From: Gammaproteobacteria bacterium
Lineage (GTDB): Bacteria > Pseudomonadota > Gammaproteobacteria > Acidiferrobacterales > Sulfurifustaceae
NCBI GenBank assembly: GCA_004298065.1
Contig: SCRL01000011.1
Span: 1 to 33,921 of the forward strand
Direction: 5' to 3'
Length of the DNA stretch: 33,921 nucleotides
Shown: positions 28,702-33,921 of the stretch, one piece after another
How positions within the stretch are numbered: position 1 is the first letter of the stretch
Layout of the letters: each line of letters begins with the position of its first letter
The notes under the pieces: model-generated
What the model was told of the DNA's origin: nothing
Databases searched by the model: none
Seen by the model: the letters and a program-made list of their open reading frames with translations, nothing else
Position numbers and translations under genes: made by a program

Positions 28702-29547
28702 CTATTCGCCGGTGGCCACCGGGCGGTTCGGATCGGTGATCCACTCGCTCCAGGAGCCGGCGTAGAGCCGGGCGCCCGGCAGGCCCGCGTGCTCCATCGC
28801 AAGCACGTTGTGGCACGCGGTCACGCCCGAGCCGCACATGTGTATCGCCTGGTCGGGCACGACGCCGCCAAGCAAATCGAGATAACGCTCGCGCAGCTCC
28901 TCGGCGGAAAGAAATTCGCCGCTCACGTCGAGATTATCCTCATACATCGCGTTGACCGCGCCCGGGACGTGACCCGCGACCTTGTCGAGCGGCTCGACTT
29001 CGCCACGAAAACGCTCCTCGGCGCGCGCGTCGAACACGACAAACGCCTCGTCCTGTCGCACGCGCTCGACGAAATCCGCGTTCACCCAGAACGTGTTGTT
29101 GACGCGGGGATAGAATGTCGTTTGGTGAACGACGGGCGCCTCCGGCGTCACCGGCTTTTTCTCGCGCACCCATTTGGGGTAACTGCCGTCGAGCAGCGCG
29201 ACTGACTCGTGCCCAAGCCAGCGCAGCAACCACCACAGGCGCGACGCCATCGCGCCAAAAGTGTCGTCGTAGACCACGACCTGTTTCGATTCGTCGATGC
29301 CCCAGGCGCCGAGCTTGCGCGCGAGCGCGTTCGGATCCGGCAGCGGATGGCGCCCGGTGCGCGGCGTGATGGGAGAAGATAAATCCTCGTCGAGATGCGC
29401 GTAGCGCGCGCCCGGAATGTGGCCGGCGGTCCAGGCGCGCCGGCCGGCGCCGGTGTCGGTGAGGGTGAAACGACAATCGACGACCACCCAGCGCGGATCG
29501 GCGAGATGCCGCGCGAGGGTGTCGGTGTCGACGAGCGTGGTGAACAT
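28702..29547 (-). CDS. Two-domain sulfurtransferase (rhodanese / 3-mercaptopyruvate type)
   Basis: The enzyme carries sulfane sulfur as a cysteine persulfide and passes it to acceptors such as cyanide, thiols or relay proteins. The 281-residue protein has two rhodanese domains: an inactive N-terminal one (VVDCRFTLTD, AGHIPGARYAHLDEDLS) and a C-terminal one with VFDARAEERF, AGHVPGAVNA and the active loop C238-G-S-G-V-T-A. CGSGVT is typical of mercaptopyruvate-type enzymes. It lies after the DsrC-family gene, across a hairpin repeat. In this context it may feed or drain cytoplasmic sulfur carriers. Confidence 0.92.
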   Translation of the reverse strand: MFTTLVDTDTLARHLADPRWVVVDCRFTLTDTGAGRRAWTAGHIPGARYAHLDEDLSSPITPRTGRHPLPDPNALARKLGAWGIDESKQVVVYDDTFGAMASRLWWLLRWLGHESVALLDGSYPKWVREKKPVTPEAPVVHQTTFYPRVNNTFWVNADFVERVRQDEAFVVFDARAEERFRGEVEPLDKVAGHVPGAVNAMYEDNLDVSGEFLSAEELRERYLDLLGGVVPDQAIHMCGSGVTACHNVLAMEHAGLPGARLYAGSWSEWITDPNRPVATGE

Positions 29548-29552
29548 AAGCA

Positions 29553-29618
29553 CTCAGCTATCAGCCGTCAGCGGTCAGCTTAAAACGATGAGCTGATGGC
29601 TGAAAGCTGATCGCTGAG
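29553..29618. repeat. TCAGC/GCTGA clustered repeat forming a long hairpin
   Basis: Four TCAGC units (29553-29580) face four GCTGA units (29591-29618) across a ten-base loop. The 28-base arms pair at 23 positions. It fills the gap between the DsrC-like gene and the sulfurtransferase start. Confidence 0.8.
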
Positions 29619-29626
29619 CGCCGCTT

Positions 29627-29965
29627 TTAATATCCGCCCTTGCGACGCGATTCCGGCAGGCCGGCGATGCGACCGCCCTGCTTGCTCGGGTCCTTCGGGA
29701 ACAGGTCGTACACGTCTTTCTGGCTGACGTTCGTGCCCCACTTGTCCGACATCGCCTTGACGATGTGGCGCGTGTTCGGCTGGCTGGCGTTGTTGTTGAG
29801 GTACTCGTCGCGCAGGTACTCAAGCAGGTCCCAGTGCTTCTGGGTGAGCGTCACGCCCTCCTGACCTGCAATGAACTCGGCGAGCTCCTTGCTCCAGTCT
29901 TCCAGATTTACCAGATAGCCGTTCTTGTCGGTTTCGATCGTCTTGCCGTTGAACTCGATACTCAT
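29627..29965 (-). CDS. DsrC/TusE-family protein lacking both conserved cysteines
   Basis: DsrC-family proteins are sulfur carriers of Dsr metabolism and tRNA thiolation. The 112-residue protein has the whole fold: MSIEFNGKTIETDKNGYLVN, LEDWSKELAEFIA, LTQKHWDLLEYLRDEY, RHIVKAMSDKWG and DVYDLFPKDPSKQ. In place of the usual C-terminal KQACRIAGLPKPTGCV-like arm it reads KQGGRIAGLPESRRKGGY. Both the distal and the penultimate cysteine are missing, and no cysteine occurs anywhere. It therefore cannot carry sulfur as DsrC or TusE does and fits the cysteine-less (Rsp-type, proposed regulatory) branch. AGGGGG precedes the ATG. Confidence 0.93.
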   Translation of the reverse strand: MSIEFNGKTIETDKNGYLVNLEDWSKELAEFIAGQEGVTLTQKHWDLLEYLRDEYLNNNASQPNTRHIVKAMSDKWGTNVSQKDVYDLFPKDPSKQGGRIAGLPESRRKGGY

Positions 29966-30020
29966 AGATAGCCCCCTTGGAACAATAAACCGGTGATCTC
30001 GCGGTTTTTTAACGGCGCGA

Positions 30021-30049
30021 ATAATACAAAGCCGTCCCGCCTAATCCAA
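30021..30049 (-). promoter_or_regulatory. Candidate promoter for the DsrC-like gene
   Basis: TTGGAT (30044-30049) and TATTAT (30021-30026) are 17 bases apart on the minus strand. The -35 overlaps the end of the Cas6-like gene. This would allow the DsrC-like gene to be expressed apart from the upstream operon. Confidence 0.5.
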
Positions 30050-30727
30050 GACCTGCCGGACCTCCTGGATGTCCTTGTGCGGGATGAACAGCCCGCAGCC
30101 CAGGTGGTGCAGCCGCCCGAGCCCGCGCTGTTGCAACCGCACCGATTCCGTCGGCGTCAGGTCGGCGATCATGAGACTGCGGGTGTGCAGCGTCTTGTCC
30201 GGCGTGGCGAGGGTCCGCGCGATGCCGCAGACCATCTTCTTCGGGCGGACGCCCATGGCGGTGAGCTGCGCATGCATTGCCGAGAGAAAATCGGCCTCAT
30301 CCAGCGCGTCGTCAGTCACAAGGTAGCGTGAGAACAGCGCCGGATGCGTGCTGAGCGGGCGCACCGCCGCTTTTTCGACCGCCAGACGGTTACCGCCCAC
30401 GTCCAGCACCTGGCCGCTCAGGCGCTCGGCCTCGGTCACGCGGCCTTGCGGCACGCGCAGCATCAATTTGGTGCGGCGCGAGAGGTACAGCAGATCGTCC
30501 GGGCGGTCGGGGCGCATCCAGCCGTTGCCGGAATCGGCGACGTGAATCGGGTGCACGCCGGCACCCTCCTCGCTTTCGAGCCACGGCAGCAGCGGGCGCA
30601 GCGCCGTGTACAGCGCCCACGCATGATCCACCGGCAGGCAGCGGCAGGAAATATTGAACGCGAGGTCCACCACGTCGTCCGGCACTACCGGGCGCGCATC
30701 GCGTTTGGTTTCTTCCTGCCAGTACAT
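30041..30727 (-). CDS. Cas6/Cmx6-like RNA-binding protein
   Basis: The 228-residue protein resembles the Cas6/Cmx6 family of type I-MYXAN CRISPR systems (crRNA-processing, RAMP fold). The start VDLAFNISCRCLPVDHAWALY aligns with the family's first ferredoxin-like strand and helix. LLPWLESEEGAGVHPIHV follows, then SRRTKLMLRVP, LSGQVLDVGGNRLAV and VRPLSTHPALFSRYLVT. A C-terminal Gly-rich loop, RGLGRLHHLGCGLFIP, is the hallmark of Cas6 proteins. Histidines that might act in cleavage include H35 and those in GVHPIH. No CRISPR array or other cas gene is in the window. The assignment rests on recalled motifs, not a search. Start at MYWQEETKRD, 19 bases after the upstream gene. Confidence 0.75.
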   Translation of the reverse strand: MYWQEETKRDARPVVPDDVVDLAFNISCRCLPVDHAWALYTALRPLLPWLESEEGAGVHPIHVADSGNGWMRPDRPDDLLYLSRRTKLMLRVPQGRVTEAERLSGQVLDVGGNRLAVEKAAVRPLSTHPALFSRYLVTDDALDEADFLSAMHAQLTAMGVRPKKMVCGIARTLATPDKTLHTRSLMIADLTPTESVRLQQRGLGRLHHLGCGLFIPHKDIQEVRQVLD

Positions 30728-30746
30728 AAAAATCAGCCCGACCGCA

Positions 30747-31457
30747 TTACTGCACCGGTAAATTCGCTTGGATCGCCGCGCGATCCACCCACCAATCATC
30801 CTGCACCAGCACGTCCACGACGTTACGCAGGCGCGGCAGGAACTTGGCCGGATCGCCAAGTTCAAGTTTGTTGAACCAACGCTCGAATGCCTCCTGATCG
30901 TGCACGTCGCTGTGCCGGCGCGCGACGGCGGCGAGCATCTGGTTGGTGTAGAACAGCAGGTTCTCGCGCTCCTTGCCCTCGGGCGCGCGCATCTCGGCGA
31001 CGTAGTGCGCCGCGGTGGCGGCCACGGCGGCGCCGTCGGAATCCGGCGGCGTGTCGTCGATCACGTGTTGCAGCATCGCCACCGTGAGTTCCGGGTCCAC
31101 CGGGAAGGTGACCGCGAGCCAAAGGCCGTTGCCGAGCGCCGCGAGCGATTCCGGTCGGTCGGCGGCGAACAGCGCGTCGCAACACTGAATCGCCTCTTCC
31201 CAGCGCGCGGCCTGGGCAAATGCATCGAACGCCTCGCGCGCGTTGTCCCACGCCTCGTCGTTTTTTTCGAGACGCAGTTGCGCGCGCGCAAGCTCCAGCA
31301 ACAGGTCGGCGCGCGCAAGCGCCCCGCTCCCCGCTGGCAGCTCGATGAGCTTCTGCTGCAGGTCCTCGGCCAGGTTTTCGAGCAGGCGCGTGGACCCCTG
31401 CGTGTCCTCGGACCCGTCCATATCCATCATGAAGGTTTCGTCTTTCAGATATTTCAT
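30747..31457 (-). CDS. Helical repeat (TPR-like) protein of the Cas6-like operon
   Basis: The 236-residue protein is nearly all helical by content, with spaced hydrophobic residues as in TPR proteins: LLLELARAQLRLEKNDEAWD, then NAREAFDAFAQAARWEEAIQ and CCDALFAADRPES. A second region holds AAHYVAEMRAPEGKERENLL and a Trp-rich end (LVQDDWWVDRAAIQ). No enzyme motif is visible. It is likely a scaffold or binding partner. Its ATG overlaps the stop of the 65-residue gene by four bases and the Cas6-like gene follows closely, so the three are almost certainly one transcript. Confidence 0.8.
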   Translation of the reverse strand: MKYLKDETFMMDMDGSEDTQGSTRLLENLAEDLQQKLIELPAGSGALARADLLLELARAQLRLEKNDEAWDNAREAFDAFAQAARWEEAIQCCDALFAADRPESLAALGNGLWLAVTFPVDPELTVAMLQHVIDDTPPDSDGAAVAATAAHYVAEMRAPEGKERENLLFYTNQMLAAVARRHSDVHDQEAFERWFNKLELGDPAKFLPRLRNVVDVLVQDDWWVDRAAIQANLPVQ

Positions 31458-31651
31458 TTAGTCACCGAATGGATGCCGACGAACGCGCCTTCGAGCCGGT
31501 CTTCCCAGTTCGCGGGCGTGTCCGGATACGGCGGCTTTACGTCCATCTTGAAGTGCACATGCTCCTTGGCCTTGCGACTCACGACCTCGCACAACTGCTC
31601 GAAGGTCTGGATATCGTGGTGTTGCAACAGGATTTCGCTTAGGTAGAGCAT
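31454..31651 (-). CDS. Small hypothetical protein of the Cas6-like operon, 65 residues
   Basis: The protein begins MLYLSEILLQHHDIQTFEQL and continues CEVVSRKAKEHVHFKMDVKP, then PYPDTPANWEDRLEGAFVGI. It has one cysteine and several His residues (QHHD, EHVHF) and no membrane segment. No family is recognised. It starts three bases after the oxygenase stop and is coupled by ATGA overlap to the helical-repeat gene. That spacing argues strongly that it is real and works with its neighbours. Confidence 0.75.
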   Translation of the reverse strand: MLYLSEILLQHHDIQTFEQLCEVVSRKAKEHVHFKMDVKPPYPDTPANWEDRLEGAFVGIHSVTK

Positions 31652-31654
31652 GGT

Positions 31655-32587
31655 TTACGCCCCGAAAATGTCGTCCAGATTCGTGCCCGCGATACGGTCG
31701 TGGTAGCGCGCGCGGTACAGCAGCCGGCGCGCGTCGTCGGCGTCCCGGAACGCGGTGCGGTTGTGCAGCACGTTATTGCACAACAACCCCTCGCCCGCGT
31801 TCAGGCGGTAGCGGAACACAGTCGGCGAATCGTCCGCCAGCAACTGCTCCAGCGCTGCCACCGCCGCGCGCGTCGCGGCATCGTCCTTCCACTGGATCGA
31901 GCGTGTGCGCGCCGTATAGCGCATATGGAGATTTCCGCCGGTCGAATCAATGGCGAACACCGGACCGACGCTCGCGGGGCGCTCCGCGCCCTCCCCGGTG
32001 TTCGGCGGGATGGTCATGGCATCCGGCGCCATCAGCGCGCGGATGTGCGCCGGATCGGCGTCGCGCAGGCGGATATAGGCGATATCGGGGTCGAGCAGCG
32101 CGTTTTCCCCGCCCTCGGCTGCCGGGCGCACGCAATGCAGCACCATCGCCCGGATGCGGGCGGACGGCGGGTTGTAATAGCCGTCGGTGTGCCACAGCAG
32201 CCGGCGGTTCGAATAAGGTATGTAGCCGCGTCCGGACTTCTCCGGCATCACCTCAAGCGAGGTGATGCTGTCCTCATCGGCGAGCAGGTTGCTGTCGAGG
32301 CTTTTGAGCCCGAAACGCTCGCCGAGCAGGCGCGGAATCGACTTATCGGCAAGCGCGCCCAAGTGGCTGCGGTAAATGACCATATTGGCCTTGCGGCAGA
32401 CACTCAAAATCCGGTCAGCCTCGGCGAGGGTCAGGGCACGGGGGTCCTGCACCTCAACCGCCGCGTCCTCGGCCCGTGCCGGGTAATTTTCGAGCTTCCA
32501 GGCGCGCCAGCGCTGATAAAGCGCCTCGTTTTCGAGCGCAAACGGGCTCGGCTGCGAGATGGCCAGGGGTTGCATCCGGGGGGTCAC
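31655..32587 (-). CDS. TauD/TfdA-family Fe(II)/2-oxoglutarate dioxygenase
   Basis: TauD-type enzymes hydroxylate sulfonates, amino acids or other small molecules. The 310-residue protein has H133-T-D135 in LLWHTDGYYNPPSARI, a distal H275 in LCNNVLHNRTAF, and Arg residues in DDARRLLYRARY for 2-oxoglutarate. The iron site is therefore complete. The region SVGPVFAIDSTGGNLHMRYT is well formed. A GTG start is used because GAGGAG lies 11 bases upstream; the next ATG, four codons on, is too far from it. It is the first gene of the operon that diverges from dsrA. The substrate is unknown. Confidence 0.88.
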   Translation of the reverse strand: MTPRMQPLAISQPSPFALENEALYQRWRAWKLENYPARAEDAAVEVQDPRALTLAEADRILSVCRKANMVIYRSHLGALADKSIPRLLGERFGLKSLDSNLLADEDSITSLEVMPEKSGRGYIPYSNRRLLWHTDGYYNPPSARIRAMVLHCVRPAAEGGENALLDPDIAYIRLRDADPAHIRALMAPDAMTIPPNTGEGAERPASVGPVFAIDSTGGNLHMRYTARTRSIQWKDDAATRAAVAALEQLLADDSPTVFRYRLNAGEGLLCNNVLHNRTAFRDADDARRLLYRARYHDRIAGTNLDDIFGA

Positions 32588-32983
32588 TTAAGTTTTTGCT
32601 CCTCGAGTACGATTTAAGCCCTCGAAAAGGCCTTCCGGAGGGAAATTTCCGGGTATTTTTTACTTACGGGTCATTTTCCGCTTTGAAAACAACTTATTGC
32701 AACAAGGATTTGGCTAGGGTTCGTCTATCCCCTAGGTAATAGATGGATGTCCGATAACCCCCTCCAAGGCAGGATTTAATGGACGGGATGGCCGACCTAG
32801 ACTCACTGCCGTAGCTGGCAGGAAAGCCGCGGGAAATGCCGGGCTGCGGGCACGCCGATCATCGGTCCGTAAGGCGGATTTGGCAAGCCCACCGGAAGAT
32901 TGATCTCCCGCGCTGAAAGCATCGCTTGGCCGCGGCGCAATGTCGGCCGAACGAACAACGTATCTCTTATCAGGAGGTTGTAC
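32588..32983. promoter_or_regulatory. Divergent regulatory region between the oxygenase operon and dsrA
   Basis: No gene is seen in these 396 bases. Present are the palindrome GGAAATTTCC (32641-32650), the near-palindrome CTTATTGCAACAAG (32693-32706), and a possible sigma-70 promoter towards dsrA. That promoter is TTGGCT (32710-32715), 17 bases, TAGGTA (32733-32738), inside the symmetrical CCCCTAGGTA. A leader of over 200 bases would follow, with small stems such as CTGCC/GGCAG (32806-32821) and GGCCG/CGGCC just before the ribosome binding site. Confidence 0.5.
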
Positions 32984-33921
32984 ATGGCTCAGAACAAACC
33001 GAAGAATCCTGAGAAGCACTCGACGTATCTTCCCAAGGAGAAGAAGTCCTCCAAGCCGTTCCACTCGACGCCGATGCTCGACCAGCTCGAGAGCGGCCCG
33101 TGGCCGAGCTTCGTGACCGGGCTCAAGCGCCTGGCCATGGACAACAACATGATGGTGGACCTCCTGGGTCAGCTCGAGCACTCGTACAAGACCCGTCTCG
33201 GCTACTGGAAGGGCGGCACGGTGTCGGTGTTCGGTTACGGCGGCGGCATCATCCCGCGCTTCACCGAGCTCATGGGTACCGACGGCAAACCGATGTTCCC
33301 CGAGGCGAAGGAATTCCATACGCTGCGCGTGCAGCCGCCCGCCGGCAACCACTACACCACCAAGATGCTGCGTCAGCTCTCGGACTCGTGGAACAAGTAC
33401 GGCTCCGGCCTGATCGCGTTCCACGGCCAGACCGGCAACATCATGTTCATCGGCACCACGTCCGAGAACACGCAGCACTTCTTCGATGAGATCAACGAGT
33501 ACGGCTGGGACCTCGGCGGCGCCGGCCCGTGCGTGCGCACCGGCATGTCCTGCGTGGGCGCCGCGCGTTGCGAACAGAGCTGCGCCAACGAGCAGAAGAT
33601 CCATCGCCTGCTGGTGAACGACTACCTCGACGACATGCACCGCCCGGCCCTGCCCTACAAGTTCAAGTTCAAGGTTTCGGGCTGCCCGAACGACTGCATG
33701 AACTCGATCCAGCGCGCCGACTTCGCCGTGATCGGCACCTGGCGCGACGACATGAAGGTCGACCAGGCCGAGGTGAAGAACTTCGTCAAGGCCAAGGGCC
33801 GCAAGTACGTCATCGACAACGTCGTCGCGCGCTGCCCGACCAAGGCGCTGTCGCTCAACGACGACGACACGCTGGCGGTGGACAACCGCAACTGCGTGCG
33901 CTGCATGCACTGCATCAACGT
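32984..33921 (+). CDS. dsrA: Dissimilatory sulfite reductase alpha subunit DsrA (3' end cut by window edge)
   Basis: DsrA and DsrB form the sirohaem enzyme that in sulfur oxidisers runs in reverse, oxidising stored sulfur to sulfite in the cytoplasm. The visible 312 residues include WPSFVTGLKRLAMD, GYGGGIIPRF and the sirohaem/[4Fe-4S] cysteines C190-X5-C196 (SCVGAARCEQSC) and C234-X3-C238 (SGCPNDC). The first part of the inserted ferredoxin domain follows (VARCPTKALS, C304-VRC-MHC). AGGAGG sits six bases before the ATG. Roughly the last quarter is missing. The oxidative direction is inferred from context; phylogeny would decide. Confidence 0.97.
   Translation, partial: MAQNKPKNPEKHSTYLPKEKKSSKPFHSTPMLDQLESGPWPSFVTGLKRLAMDNNMMVDLLGQLEHSYKTRLGYWKGGTVSVFGYGGGIIPRFTELMGTDGKPMFPEAKEFHTLRVQPPAGNHYTTKMLRQLSDSWNKYGSGLIAFHGQTGNIMFIGTTSENTQHFFDEINEYGWDLGGAGPCVRTGMSCVGAARCEQSCANEQKIHRLLVNDYLDDMHRPALPYKFKFKVSGCPNDCMNSIQRADFAVIGTWRDDMKVDQAEVKNFVKAKGRKYVIDNVVARCPTKALSLNDDDTLAVDNRNCVRCMHCIN

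Noticed and set aside
29553-32983. CRISPR array near the Cas6-like gene
   Set aside because: No regularly spaced identical repeats with unique spacers; the nearby repeat is a TCAGC hairpin cluster with two-base spacers.
32732-33910. Minus-strand open frame opposite dsrA (392 codons)
   Set aside because: Antisense shadow of dsrA, whose motifs and ribosome binding site are clear.

Overview
The window suggests a chromosome segment of a high-GC, sulfur-oxidising gammaproteobacterium. Two lines of evidence support this. The housekeeping order miaA-hfq-hflX-hflK-hflC-yjeT-like-(hisZ)-purA-tRNA-rnr-rlmB plus rpsF-rpsR-rplI-dnaB is the classic gammaproteobacterial arrangement. The right end begins dsrA, the alpha subunit of dissimilatory sulfite reductase, next to a DsrC-family gene, a sulfurtransferase and a TauE/SafE-type exporter. 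An Acidiferrobacterales-like sulfur oxidiser is plausible, but this is inference; no 16S is present and no search was run.

Positions 1-19.4 kb are almost entirely minus-strand core genes. They comprise ribosomal proteins S6, S18 and L9 with the helicase DnaB, the ABC-F ATPase Uup, rRNA methyltransferase RlmB, RNase R, PurA, HisZ, a DUF2065 membrane peptide, HflC/HflK, HflX, Hfq, MiaA, LysS, RF2 (prfB, with its programmed +1 frameshift) and one unknown protein. One plus-strand tRNA-Leu(CAG) sits between rnr and purA. Two large intergenic repeats (about 474 and 564 bp, in opposite orientation) lie at 5.6-6.0 kb and 20.0-20.6 kb. Each carries four hairpins whose arms change in a compensated way between copies.

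Positions 19.5-27.2 kb hold small accessory genes: a Sel1-repeat protein, a 66-residue peptide gene bracketed by short hairpin repeats, an exported beta-propeller protein coupled to an exported thioredoxin-fold protein, and a plus-strand run. That run has two conserved hypotheticals, a 2OG-Fe(II) oxygenase, a TauE/SafE transporter, a PiuC-type dioxygenase, MsrB and a small protein.

Positions 27.3-33.9 kb are the sulfur-linked end. Reading leftwards on the minus strand from the dsrA intergenic region come a TauD/TfdA-type dioxygenase, a 65-residue protein, a helical-repeat-like protein, a protein resembling Cas6/Cmx6 CRISPR endoribonucleases, and a DsrC-family protein with no cysteine at all. 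A two-domain sulfurtransferase and a nitronate-monooxygenase-like flavoprotein follow. The first four form a tight operon diverging from dsrA. No CRISPR array or other cas gene is visible, so this cluster is the best candidate in the window for an undescribed system, possibly RNA-level or sensory control connected to sulfur oxidation.
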